64,000 bases of DNA. Source: Hutsoniella sourekii ATCC 700629 (lineage in GTDB: Bacteria; Bacillota; Bacilli; Lactobacillales; Aerococcaceae). Below the pieces are notes generated by a model, which made no database searches, had not been told where the DNA came from, and worked only from the letters and a program-made list of their open reading frames with translations. This document shows, in pieces, positions 21,268 to 29,976 of the stretch (its first letter is position 1; each line of letters opens with the position of its first letter). The DNA is taken from NCBI RefSeq assembly GCF_000518205.1, contig NZ_JADD01000011.1:25240-89239 (forward strand). Reading direction: 5' to 3'. Position numbers and translations under genes: made by a program.

Positions 21268-22287
21268 ATGCAAGCAACTATAGAAACGATTATTAATGGA
21301 CAGGACTTGAGTTATGACCAAGCTTATCATGCCGTTGAAGAGATGATGACTGGCCAGGTCAACCCCGCACAGATGGCAGCTTATCTAACAGCCTTGGCCA
21401 TGAAGGGGGAGACGGACCTTGAGATTGCTGGATCAGCAGCAGCCATACGGGACCAGGCGGTTAAGATCACGACCCCAAATCCCAGCTTAGAAATTGTCGG
21501 GACAGGAGGCGACCAGTCCTATTCATTCAATGTCTCATCAACAGCAGCCCTAGTGATTGCAGCCAGTGGGGTCCCGGTAGCCAAGCATGGTAACCGGTCC
21601 GCTTCTTCTAAGTCGGGAGCAGCCGATTGTATGGAGGCTCTTGGGATTAACCTGGACCAAGACCCAGAATTAGCCCAGGCTTTACTTGAAGAATTGGGGA
21701 TCTGCTTCTTGTTTGCCCAGAATTACCATCAATCCATGAAGTATGTAGCTCCTATTCGTAAGGACTTGGCCTTCAAGACGGTCTTTAATATTTTGGGCCC
21801 GATCACTAATCCAGCTTGTCCGACTTATCAATTATTAGGTGTCTATAAAGAAGAATTAGTCCAACCCATGGCTAAAGTAATCCAAAGTCTAGGCGTCAAG
21901 AGAGGCATGGTGGTCTATGGTCAAGACGGGATGGATGAAGTATCTATCTCGGCTCCAACTTCTGCCTTATTCTTTGATGGTGACCAGGAGACCACCTTTA
22001 CCATTGAGCCCGAGTCCTATGGATTCCCAAGCTATAAAAAGCAAGAAATCGTTGGTGGCGATCCTCAGGAGAACGCAGCCATTACTCGTGGCATCTTGCA
22101 AGGAGTGATTCACGGGGCGAAGCGGGATATAGTCTTGCTGAATGCTGCTTGTGGCTTGTATGTAGCGGGACGAGCGGTGGATATCCCACAAGGTATCACT
22201 CTAGCTCGGCGGATGATTGATTCTGGCCAGGCCTACCGCCTCCTGCAAGCTTATATTAGAGCCAGTCAGAAAGGAGTCAAGGCATGA
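21268..22287 (+). CDS. trpD: Anthranilate phosphoribosyltransferase
   Basis: Joins anthranilate to phosphoribosyl pyrophosphate, second step from chorismate to Trp. Has GTGGDQSYSFNVSST (glycine-rich PRPP loop), KHGNRSASSKSGAAD and the C-terminal NAACGLYVAG. 339 residues from the ATG at 21268, which follows GGAGTGGTAGG; a longer in-frame start at 21169 lies inside the T-box and is rejected. First gene of trpDCFBA; the usual trpE and trpG before it are absent. Confidence 0.96.
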   Translation: MQATIETIINGQDLSYDQAYHAVEEMMTGQVNPAQMAAYLTALAMKGETDLEIAGSAAAIRDQAVKITTPNPSLEIVGTGGDQSYSFNVSSTAALVIAASGVPVAKHGNRSASSKSGAADCMEALGINLDQDPELAQALLEELGICFLFAQNYHQSMKYVAPIRKDLAFKTVFNILGPITNPACPTYQLLGVYKEELVQPMAKVIQSLGVKRGMVVYGQDGMDEVSISAPTSALFFDGDQETTFTIEPESYGFPSYKKQEIVGGDPQENAAITRGILQGVIHGAKRDIVLLNAACGLYVAGRAVDIPQGITLARRMIDSGQAYRLLQAYIRASQKGVKA

Positions 22288-23081
22288 TTCTCGATCAACT
22301 CGCTCAATACAGCCGAGATCGGGTCCGCTTAGCCCAAGCTTCTAAGAGTCTATCAGCGATCCAGGCCGAAGCTCTGGCCTTACCCAGAGGCGACTTTCCC
22401 TTCGAAAAGGCAATGGCCAATCCGGGTCTTAGCCTAATTGGTGAAGTTAAGAAGGCGTCTCCTTCCAAGGGGATCATTTCGGAGGATTTTCCATATTTGG
22501 AGATTGCTGACCAGTATCAGACCAGTGGCGTTGATGCGATTTCCGTCTTAACGGAACCCAAGTGGTTCCTAGGATCTGATCAGATCTTCCAAGCCATTCG
22601 GCAAAGGGTGGACCTTCCGATGTTACGCAAGGATTTCACGGTGGATCCCTATCAGATCTATGAGGCTAAGTTGTTAGGGGCTGATTGTGTACTAGTGATT
22701 GTAGCTCTATTGGATCAAGACTTAGGCCGGCTTCAAGACTACTTAAGTCTCTGTGATCAATTGGGCTTGTCTGCGTTAGTTGAAGCCCATGACTTAGGGG
22801 AGATTGAGCTAGCCTGCCAGGCTGGAGCCCGGATCATTGGTGTAAATAATCGGAATTTGAAGGACTTCTCAGTAGACTTCAACAACGCCGAGCGCTTGCG
22901 TGATGCAGTTCCTGAAGGAATCCTCTTCGTCGCTGAAAGCGGGGTCCAGACTGTTAGCGATGTTCAAGCAGTGACCCGATTGGGAGCGGATGCCGTCCTA
23001 GTTGGGGAGGCCTTGATGCGCCAGAAGCAACCGGGTGATTTGGTGAGGGCTTTCAAGCGGGGGGCGGCTGATGCAAGTTAA
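22284..23081 (+). CDS. trpC: Indole-3-glycerol phosphate synthase
   Basis: Closes the indole ring from CdRP. TIM barrel; catalytic Lys in LIGEVKKASPSKG, LRKDFTVDPYQI, and GVNNRNLKDFSVD, AESGV, VLVGEALMR in order. 265 residues. Its start overlaps the trpD stop by four bases (ATGA), and its end overlaps trpF by 11, indicating coupled translation. Confidence 0.97.
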   Translation: MILDQLAQYSRDRVRLAQASKSLSAIQAEALALPRGDFPFEKAMANPGLSLIGEVKKASPSKGIISEDFPYLEIADQYQTSGVDAISVLTEPKWFLGSDQIFQAIRQRVDLPMLRKDFTVDPYQIYEAKLLGADCVLVIVALLDQDLGRLQDYLSLCDQLGLSALVEAHDLGEIELACQAGARIIGVNNRNLKDFSVDFNNAERLRDAVPEGILFVAESGVQTVSDVQAVTRLGADAVLVGEALMRQKQPGDLVRAFKRGAADAS

Positions 23082-23673
23082 GATTTGTGGCTTGAAGCGA
23101 TTAGAAGATGTCGCCTACTGCAACCAAGCTGGCGTTGACTATGTAGGTTTTATCCTGGATTACCCCAAGAGCCCGCGTTATTTAAGGCCAGGTCAACTAG
23201 CTCCACTCAGTTCGGCCGTTGGGCCGGGTATTCAAAAAGTGGGAGTCTTTGTTGACCCGGACTTAGCGACCGTTACCGGCTTATTGGAGCAAGGCTTGAT
23301 TGATATTGCCCAACTGCACGGCCAGGAAAGTCCAGACGAGATTCGCTTTTTGCAGGAAGTGACCAACTGTCCGATCTGGAAGGCTTTTGGTATTCAAGGA
23401 CCCGCTGATGTTGTGGAGGCTCAAGCCAGCCCAGCAGACCGGGTCTTGTTGGACTACAAGCAAGCCGGAAGCGGGCAAAGCTTTGATTGGCGCTTAATTC
23501 AAGGAATCGACCGGCCCTATATCTTAGCGGGAGGCTTGAATGCTAGTAAGATCAGGCAGGCTCTTTCACAGCTACAACCTGAAGCGATTGATTTATCCTC
23601 GGGTGTTGAGACGAATGGTTACAAAGACTTAGATAAAATAAAAGAAATAGTGAGGGTGGTTAAAGATGTCTAA
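23071..23673 (+). CDS. trpF: Phosphoribosylanthranilate isomerase
   Basis: Isomerises PRA to CdRP. Catalytic Cys in KICGLKR (residue 6) and Asp in VGVFVDPD; the C-terminal phosphate-binding block [10 protein letters not shown] and DLSSGVE are present. 200 residues. Overlaps both trpC and trpB by 8-11 bases. Separate from trpC, as usual in Gram-positives. Confidence 0.96.
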   Translation: MQVKICGLKRLEDVAYCNQAGVDYVGFILDYPKSPRYLRPGQLAPLSSAVGPGIQKVGVFVDPDLATVTGLLEQGLIDIAQLHGQESPDEIRFLQEVTNCPIWKAFGIQGPADVVEAQASPADRVLLDYKQAGSGQSFDWRLIQGIDRPYILAGGLNASKIRQALSQLQPEAIDLSSGVETNGYKDLDKIKEIVRVVKDV

Positions 23674-24850
23674 AGGAAGATTTGGGGAATTTGGGGGGCA
23701 ATTCATCGCCGAAACCTTGATGCCCACAATTATTGAACTAGAAAAGGCCTATAAGTTTTACAAGGAGGATCCGCTTTTTCAGGAGGAGTTGACTGAACTC
23801 TTGAATCAGTATGCGGGTCGCCCTAGCTTGCTCTATTATGCGGAGAATATGACCCGGGACTTGGGTGGGGCTAAGATCTATCTCAAGCGAGAAGACTTGA
23901 ATCATACGGGTGCTCATAAGATTAATAACGTGCTCGGTCAGGTCTTGATGGCTAAGAAGATGGGCAAAAAACGGATTATCGCTGAGACCGGGGCGGGCCA
24001 ACATGGAGTAGCAACCGCTACCGCTTGCGCCTTGTTGAATCTGGATTGCGTGATCTATATGGGTCAACACGATATAGTTAGGCAGGCCTTGAATGTCTAC
24101 CGGATGAAACTCCTTGGGGCAGAGGTGGTCTCTGTAAGGTCTGGTACCGGGACTTTGAAGGATGCCGTCAATGAAACGATGAAAGAATGGACCCGCCGAA
24201 TGGATGATACCCATTATTGCATCGGTTCTGCCATGGGGCCCCATCCCTTCCCGACAATGGTGAAGGACTTCCAGAGTGTTATCTCCAAGGAACTAAAAAG
24301 CCAGATTCTAAAGGCAGAGGGGCGCTTACCGGATGCTGTCCTGGCTTGTGTAGGTGGGGGATCTAATGCAATTGGTAGCTTTGCTGCCTTCATCGATGAC
24401 CTAGACGTCCGCTTGATAGGTTGTGAAGGGGCAGGCCACGGGATAGATTCGCCTGATTCAGCGGCTACCATGCAGGTCGGACGAACAGGTGTCTACCACG
24501 GGATGAAGACCATTCTCGCTCAAGACAGTGATGGTCAAGTTCAACCGGTCTATTCCATTTCGGCTGGGCTAGACTATCCAGGCGTGGGCCCAGAACATGC
24601 CTATCTAGCCGCTATTCTCCGGGCAGAATATGTCCCTGTAACCGATGAAGAAGCAGTTCAAGCCTTTGAATATCTCAGCCGAACCGAAGGGATTATCCCC
24701 GCTATCGAATCTGCCCACGCCGTCGCTTACGCGATCCGATTAGCCCAAGAGATGAATCCAGATCAGATTATTTGTTTGACCTTGTCCGGCCGGGGGGACA
24801 AGGATTGCGCAGCTATTGCACGTTACCGAGGGGAGGAAATTTATGAGTAA
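23666..24850 (+). CDS. trpB: Tryptophan synthase, beta subunit
   Basis: PLP enzyme condensing indole and serine to tryptophan. PLP-Lys85 in HTGAHKINN, catalytic Glu in AETGAGQHG, phosphate loop GGGSNAIG. 394 residues, class TrpB1 that pairs with TrpA. Its stop codon overlaps the start of trpA by eight bases, so the two subunits are made in step. Confidence 0.98.
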   Translation: MSKGRFGEFGGQFIAETLMPTIIELEKAYKFYKEDPLFQEELTELLNQYAGRPSLLYYAENMTRDLGGAKIYLKREDLNHTGAHKINNVLGQVLMAKKMGKKRIIAETGAGQHGVATATACALLNLDCVIYMGQHDIVRQALNVYRMKLLGAEVVSVRSGTGTLKDAVNETMKEWTRRMDDTHYCIGSAMGPHPFPTMVKDFQSVISKELKSQILKAEGRLPDAVLACVGGGSNAIGSFAAFIDDLDVRLIGCEGAGHGIDSPDSAATMQVGRTGVYHGMKTILAQDSDGQVQPVYSISAGLDYPGVGPEHAYLAAILRAEYVPVTDEEAVQAFEYLSRTEGIIPAIESAHAVAYAIRLAQEMNPDQIICLTLSGRGDKDCAAIARYRGEEIYE

Positions 24851-25616
24851 ACTAGAAGCAGTTTTTTCAGAGGGCAAGGCTTTTATTCCTTATATTACAG
24901 CCGGTTACCCAGACCTAGAGAGCACGGAAGCTTATATTCAAGCCTTGGCTCAAGAAGGAGCTAGTATTATCGAGATCGGCATTCCCTTCTCAGATCCCAC
25001 TGCAGAAGGGCCAGTTATCCAACACGCTATTGAGCAAGCTCTTGATAAGGGGATTCGAACGGATGATATCTTTGATATGGTGGCCCGCTTAGAAGATCAG
25101 GTGTCGGCGCCTTTGGTCTTCATGACCTACGCCAATATCGTCTTCGGCTACGGCCTTGAGGCCTTTTTCCAGCGCTGCCAAGCGGTCGGTATTCAAGGGC
25201 TGATCCTGCCCGATGTTCCCTACGAGGAAAAAGAGGAATTGGCCTCCTATACAAAAAAATACGGCATTCCCCTAATCTCCCTGATCGCTCCAACATCCAA
25301 AGGGCGAATTCGCCAGATTGCCGGGGAGGCCGACGGCTTCCTCTACGTCGTCTCTTCCTTAGGTTTAACCGGAACTCGAGAATCGATCCAAACCGATCTT
25401 TCCAGCATGATCCAAGCCATTCGTCAGGCCAATCCCGACCTACCGGCAGCGATCGGCTTTGGGATCTCGGGACCAGACCAAGCCCAGCAAATGGCTCAAC
25501 TAGCAGATGGTGTCATCATTGGCTCAGCAATCATGAAGTTGATTGATCAATACCAGGACCAAGCTGAGCCAGCCATTCGGGACTATGCACGCGCCATTGT
25601 TGAAGCGATTCGTTAG
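24843..25616 (+). CDS. trpA: Tryptophan synthase, alpha subunit
   Basis: Splits indole-3-glycerol phosphate to indole, which passes to TrpB. Catalytic Glu44 in [10 protein letters not shown] (Glu49 of Escherichia coli). The position of Escherichia coli Asp60 holds Glu55 (TAEGP); I believe this variant also occurs in other Firmicutes, so the enzyme is probably active. 257 residues from the ATG at 24843 with GGGAGGAAA as RBS. Last trp gene; no ordinary terminator follows before array 3. Confidence 0.96.
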   Translation: MSKLEAVFSEGKAFIPYITAGYPDLESTEAYIQALAQEGASIIEIGIPFSDPTAEGPVIQHAIEQALDKGIRTDDIFDMVARLEDQVSAPLVFMTYANIVFGYGLEAFFQRCQAVGIQGLILPDVPYEEKEELASYTKKYGIPLISLIAPTSKGRIRQIAGEADGFLYVVSSLGLTGTRESIQTDLSSMIQAIRQANPDLPAAIGFGISGPDQAQQMAQLADGVIIGSAIMKLIDQYQDQAEPAIRDYARAIVEAIR

Positions 25617-25686
25617 TTGAGATGCTGGTGATACTTGATTGACAAGTGGAATCGTGTCGAATGTAGCTTTAGCCAAGTGTGAATGT

Positions 25687-26420
25687 GTTCCCTTGAAATA
25701 AATTTGAAATGCGATGGGGGTCGCACTATCGCCCTTGAAATATATTTGGAGTGTGATGGGGTTGTCCTATTGCCTTTGAAAAATAAATTGGAGTGTGATG
25801 GGGTCATTCTATTGCCCTTGAAACAAATTTGAAGTGCGATGGGGTCGTTCTATTCCCCTTGAAAATAATTTGGAGTGTGATGGGGTCATTCTATTGCCCT
25901 TGAAACAAATTTGAAGTGCGATGGGGTCGTTCTATTCCCCTTGAAAATAAATTGGAGTGTGATGGGGTCATTCTATTACCTTTGAAAATAAATTGAAGTG
26001 CGATGGGGTCGTTCTATTACCCTTGAAAATAATTTGAAGTGCGATGGGGTCGTTCTATTCCCCTTGAAAATAATTTGGAGTGTGATGGGTCCGCTCTATT
26101 CCCCTTGAAAATAAATTGGAGTGTGATAGGGTTGCGCCATTCCCCTTGAAAATAAATTGAAGTGTGATGGGGTCATCCTATTCCCCTTGAAAATAAATTG
26201 AAGTGCGATGGGGTCGTTCTATTCCCCTTGAAAATAATTTGGAGTGTGATGGGTCCGCTCTATTCCTCTTGAAAATAAATTGGAGTGTGATAGGGTTGCT
26301 CTATCGCCTTTGAAAATAAATTGGAGTGTGATGGGGTCATCCTATTGCCCTTGAAACAAGTTTGAAGTGTGATAGTCGCCTTCATTTCCCCTCGAAATTT
26401 ATTTCAAGGGGAATGGGGAC
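25687..26420. repeat. Array 3 of 41-bp near-palindromic repeats (about 17 units plus one inverted)
   Basis: Same family and orientation as arrays 1 and 2, but more uniform: CTATTCCCCTTGAAAATAA..TTGGAGTGTGATGGGGTCATT. Neighbouring units alternate (linkers GGTCATT/GGTCGTT), and blocks of 2-4 units recur almost unchanged, which shows recent block duplication. The last unit (26388-26418) is a near-perfect palindrome, ATTTCCCCTCGAAATTTAT.., in the opposite sense and may mark the array's end. It lies between trpA and the 3' end of nnrD on the other strand, where a terminator would be expected. Confidence 0.95.
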
Positions 26421-26436
26421 ATAATCCCTACCGCCA

Positions 26437-27264
26437 TTAATGAGAACCTTGCTTTAAATAGTAGGGAATCTGCTCAGAAATCTGACTAGGGAGGACTACA
26501 TACTGCTTTTCTGCCAAGGTTTCAGCAATATAACTGTGGAGGTAGACGGCTGATAGGATGGCTTGATCTGCTGATTGGTAGGGCTGGCCTAAGAATCCCG
26601 CAATCATACCAGCAAGGGTGTCTCCCATTCCTCCGGTCGCTTGTGCGGGAGTCCCGCAGGTGTTTAGCCAAATCTCATCTCTCAGATAGATCTGGGTTCG
26701 GTGTCCCTTTAGAACCAGCTTGACTCCAAGATTACTAGCAAGCGCTTGGTTTAGTGTCAGACTTTGTTCTTCAGGAGCTAGGTCCGTCAAGTATTGCCAT
26801 TCGCCTAGGTGGGGAGTGATAATGAAGTTTTGGCAAGGTGAATCTAGCCCCAGTTTCTTAAAGTGATGAAGGCCATCGGCGTCCAAGATCAGTGTTTGAT
26901 CCGGCCGGATATGGTGGAAAACGGTTTCCATAATTGCGGCTTCTTGAGGTCCTCTGGACAAGCCTGGTCCCAGGAGAATGATTTCATTTTTTTGGACGGC
27001 TTGGATTAAGGCTTCCTGGTCATAGAGGTCCAGGAACATGGCCTCAGGAAGATGACTATAGAGGGCTGTTTTGTTGGAGGGATCACTAGCTACCGTCAAG
27101 AGACCGGCCCCGGAATAGAGACTTCCCTTGGCAGCTAGAATAATCGCTCCGCCCATGGTTCGGTGGCCGCCAATGAGGAGCACGCGTCCATAGTCTCCTT
27201 TATGCGACTCAGCGGGCCGGATAGGTAACCATTCTTGCACTAAGTCTGCCGTTATTTTCTGCAT
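26437..27264 (-). CDS. nnrD: ADP-dependent NAD(P)H-hydrate dehydratase
   Basis: Repairs hydrated NADH and NADPH (metabolite repair). Ribokinase-like fold with GGHRTMGGAIILAAKG at the start, LGPGLSR, ITPHLGE and the signature ATGGMGDTLAG near the C-terminus. 275 residues, complete; the NnrE epimerase domain is not fused. A fragment of a second copy sits beside array 1 at 16.6 kb. RBS GGAGGAATG-like sequence before the ATG. Confidence 0.93.
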   Translation of the reverse strand: MQKITADLVQEWLPIRPAESHKGDYGRVLLIGGHRTMGGAIILAAKGSLYSGAGLLTVASDPSNKTALYSHLPEAMFLDLYDQEALIQAVQKNEIILLGPGLSRGPQEAAIMETVFHHIRPDQTLILDADGLHHFKKLGLDSPCQNFIITPHLGEWQYLTDLAPEEQSLTLNQALASNLGVKLVLKGHRTQIYLRDEIWLNTCGTPAQATGGMGDTLAGMIAGFLGQPYQSADQAILSAVYLHSYIAETLAEKQYVVLPSQISEQIPYYLKQGSH

Positions 27265-27311
27265 CTTTCATTCCTCCATTCTAGTCTTAGCATAATCCAA
27301 AATTCTCTAAA

Positions 27312-27364
27312 TATAAAGAAAAAGACCGCTAGCAGTCAGTAAAAATTGACTCTTAGCGGTCTTT
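27312..27364 (-). terminator. Terminator of lrgAB
   Basis: AAAGACCGCTA / TAGCGGTCTTT stem with a 22-base partly paired loop; in the minus direction it ends TTTTTCTTTAT. An inner AGTCA/TGACT pair extends it. Confidence 0.82.
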
Positions 27365-27404
27365 AAAAATAGCCATCTGGGTCTGATCGGACCCAATGTC
27401 CTGA

Positions 27405-28112
27405 TTATAAGAAAAAGGCCTGCAAGAGGCCTCCTACCAGTGGGGTGAGGAGGATAACAGCCAGGCCGGTGACAATCAAGGCAACGGAAGACATGGCTCC
27501 TTGAACTTCTCCCATCTTGATCGCTTGAGAAGTCCCCATGGCGTGAGCGCTAGTTCCCATCGCTACCCCTTGGGCGACTTCATGCTTGATACCGAATTTA
27601 TCCATCACCTTAGGCCCTACTACGGCTCCCAAGGTTCCAGTCGCAATGACCAAGGCGATCGTCAAGGAGACAATTCCTCCAAGTGAATCGGTGGCACTGA
27701 TGGCGATGGCGGTTGTAATGGATTTAGGATAGATGGTGGCTACCATCTCAAAATTAAAGTTGAAGACCAAGGCCAAGGCCACAACTAAGACCGTGTGAAT
27801 AATAGTACCCGTTAGACAACCAATCAAGATTGGCAGCAAGTAAGTCTTGAGATAGACAAAGTTTTTTTCCAAGTTGATGGCTAGAGCAACTGTTGCCGGT
27901 GTCACCAACCAGGAGAAGACTTGGGCACCTTGGTTGTAGGTGTCATATTCAATACCTGTTACCATTAGGATGAGAATAATACTAATAATAGCGAAGACGA
28001 GAGGGCTAAACAGGGCAATAGGCCAACGTTTATAGAGCTTGTCACCTAAGAGGAACATCCCCAAGGTTAAGACAATCCCAAACAAAGGGGTATCAATCAT
28101 ACTTTGGATCAT
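27405..28112 (-). CDS. lrgB: LrgB-family membrane protein
   Basis: Partner of LrgA in the holin/antiholin-like pair that affects murein hydrolase activity and autolysis; pyruvate transport has been shown for relatives. 235 residues with about six hydrophobic helices and the family block SATDSLGGIVSLT. Its start overlaps the lrgA stop by three bases. Confidence 0.9.
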   Translation of the reverse strand: MIQSMIDTPLFGIVLTLGMFLLGDKLYKRWPIALFSPLVFAIISIILILMVTGIEYDTYNQGAQVFSWLVTPATVALAINLEKNFVYLKTYLLPILIGCLTGTIIHTVLVVALALVFNFNFEMVATIYPKSITTAIAISATDSLGGIVSLTIALVIATGTLGAVVGPKVMDKFGIKHEVAQGVAMGTSAHAMGTSQAIKMGEVQGAMSSVALIVTGLAVILLTPLVGGLLQAFFL

Positions 28113-28480
28113 GATTTTCTTCCTTTCTTGATTTCTTTAGCAATTGAGAATTGGACCGTCTTACCTGTGACTACCATGGTAATCAGGGTAGTCAAGACGA
28201 CTAGTAGAATTAATTGCCACCAAATGTCCTTAAGCACATGGAATTGATTCATCAAGGCCACACCACCTGGAACGAACAGGATCGCCATATTGCCAGTTAA
28301 CCAAGAACCCGATTCATCCACTTCTTCCATCGGCAAGATTTGATAATGCAAACACAAAAATAGCAAGATCATACCAATTACACTGCCCGGTAATGTCAGA
28401 ATCGGACGAATGAGAATCGATAAGACCTCGCCTAGGAACGAGAAGAAAAATAACCAAAATAATTGCTTGTAAATCTTCAT
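28109..28480 (-). CDS. lrgA: LrgA-family (holin-like) membrane protein
   Basis: Small membrane protein with four hydrophobic segments and the LrgA/CidA block LPGSVIGMILLFLCL. 123 residues from the ATG at 28480, which follows AAGGAGG at nine bases; an upstream GTG abuts the RBS. No lytSR regulator is visible here. Confidence 0.88.
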   Translation of the reverse strand: MKIYKQLFWLFFFSFLGEVLSILIRPILTLPGSVIGMILLFLCLHYQILPMEEVDESGSWLTGNMAILFVPGGVALMNQFHVLKDIWWQLILLVVLTTLITMVVTGKTVQFSIAKEIKKGRKS

Positions 28481-28591
28481 AACTACCACTCCTCCTTAAT
28501 AGGGCTTATGGTATACTATTATAAACTAATCCCTTTCGTTGGGAAAGAAGTGGAGTCGTTTTCAACGAAGGGAAATTTAGGAGGAGATAGG

Positions 28592-28855
28592 ATGGCTAAT
28601 TTTTCATATCCCATTCAAGACGATTGGACCACTGAAGAAACAGCCAAGGTTGTAACTTTTCTAGCTACAGTTGAGCGGGTCTATCACGAAGGCGTCCCTC
28701 AGGAGCGGTTCGCTAAAGACTATCAAGCTTATCAGACTGTCATTGATTCCATCGCGGCGCAAAAGCGCTTGGAACGTCAATTTGATTATTCAATCTATCA
28801 AGCCGTTAAGTATTGGCGAGAAAATAAAGATCATCTAAAAACCATTAAACTATAA
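28592..28855 (+). CDS. UPF0223 family protein (YktA-like)
   Basis: Small protein of unknown function, 87 residues; typical opening FSYPIQDDWTTEE and closing FDYSIYQAVKYW. ATG at 28592 follows GGAGGAGATAGG; a longer frame upstream has no RBS. In Bacillus the same family sits near the inositol monophosphatase gene, as here (10 bases away), so the two form a small operon. Confidence 0.9.
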   Translation: MANFSYPIQDDWTTEETAKVVTFLATVERVYHEGVPQERFAKDYQAYQTVIDSIAAQKRLERQFDYSIYQAVKYWRENKDHLKTIKL

Positions 28856-28865
28856 GGAGACAAAT

Positions 28866-29642
28866 ATGGATTATCAATTACATCACCGGATTGTTGTATG
28901 GATGGAAGAAGCAGCCAGGCGCTTACGTGCTTCCTTGGACCAGACCATTCAAGTCAAGGAGAAGTCTGATCGGGCGGACTTGGTAACGAATATGGACCGC
29001 GAAACGGAAGCATTCTTTGTCGAAAAAATTCGCCAATATTACCCGGACCACCGCATCTTAGGGGAAGAAGGATGTAGTGACCAGCCGGAAGATCATCAAG
29101 GGATGATCTGGTTGATCGACCCAATTGATGGGACTTTGAATTTTGTTAAGCAACAAAATAACTTTGGTATTATGATCGGTTTGTTTGAAGATGGCAATCC
29201 GGTAGCGGGCTATATTTATAATGTGATGCCGGGTGACCTCTACTATGGGATTGTCGGTGAGGGAGCCTACTTGAACCATCAACCACTAGAGCCACTAGCT
29301 ATTGATAGCTTGTCGCAAGGCCTAATCATTGGTAATATCGGTAACTTTGCTGACAACAAGTTAAATATTAACGCCTTACTAGCCACCTCCTTGGGGGCTC
29401 GTTCTTATGGGGCGGCAGCCTTGGAAATCATTTCCGTGATTCGCGGAGAATCCGCTCTTTATTTATCAACGGGTCTCAATCCGTGGGACTTTGGCGCGGG
29501 CTACTGTATTTGTGAAACCATGGGCCTTAAAGTTACTACCCATACCGGCCAACCCTTAGACATCTTGCGAAAGAGCCCTGTTCTCTTTGCTAGTCCGCGT
29601 ATTCATCAAGAAGCGCTAGAAATCTTAGCCAACCAGGATTAA
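28866..29642 (+). CDS. Inositol monophosphatase family protein
   Basis: Mg-dependent phosphatase of the FIG superfamily; relatives act on inositol phosphate or similar sugar phosphates. Metal ligands: GEEG (66-69), DPIDGT (85-90) and WDFGAG near 209. 258 residues. RBS AAGGAGA. Substrate in this organism unknown. Confidence 0.92.
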   Translation: MDYQLHHRIVVWMEEAARRLRASLDQTIQVKEKSDRADLVTNMDRETEAFFVEKIRQYYPDHRILGEEGCSDQPEDHQGMIWLIDPIDGTLNFVKQQNNFGIMIGLFEDGNPVAGYIYNVMPGDLYYGIVGEGAYLNHQPLEPLAIDSLSQGLIIGNIGNFADNKLNINALLATSLGARSYGAAALEIISVIRGESALYLSTGLNPWDFGAGYCICETMGLKVTTHTGQPLDILRKSPVLFASPRIHQEALEILANQD

Positions 29643-29784
29643 TCGTTAATAAGATGAAAGGCTCTATTGACTGACAAGATCAAGGATGGGTGATGGGGCA
29701 TTAATGCTAGAATTTGTTTTTTACTGAGTTAGTTGCCCTCTTATGAGGCTACTTAACCTGTTAACCGCAATAATAAAACGAGGA

Positions 29785-29826
29785 GATGGCTTGAAGGTCC
29801 TGAAAGGGTCGGAAGCCATCTTTTTT
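29785..29826 (+). terminator. Terminator after inositol monophosphatase gene
   Basis: GATGGCTT / AAGCCATC stem, 20-base loop, six T. The rest of 29643-29910 contains nothing recognised. Confidence 0.88.
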
Positions 29827-29910
29827 GCTTGTAATGTGAGCGCTAGTTTGACTTAGTGACCAAGGAATCTTCCGTTTGGGATCGGAAAGGGGAGACCAGT
29901 TATTTTGCTC

Positions 29911-29939
29911 TTAAATTCTTATAAGTATTAAGATATAAT
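29911..29939 (+). promoter_or_regulatory. Promoter of pseudokinase gene
   Basis: TTAAAT, 17-base spacer, TATAAT; 38 bases before the start codon. Confidence 0.55.
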
Positions 29940-29976
29940 GGAGATAATGATAACATGCAGGAAGAGGAGAGGACCG

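Noticed and set aside
23738..24244. Minus-strand open frame of 168 codons inside trpB
   Set aside because: Shadow of a strongly conserved gene; no RBS or recognisable domain.
24990..25010. Inactive TrpA because of Glu in place of Escherichia coli Asp60
   Set aside because: I recall the same TAEGP pattern in other Firmicute TrpA proteins, and all else is intact.
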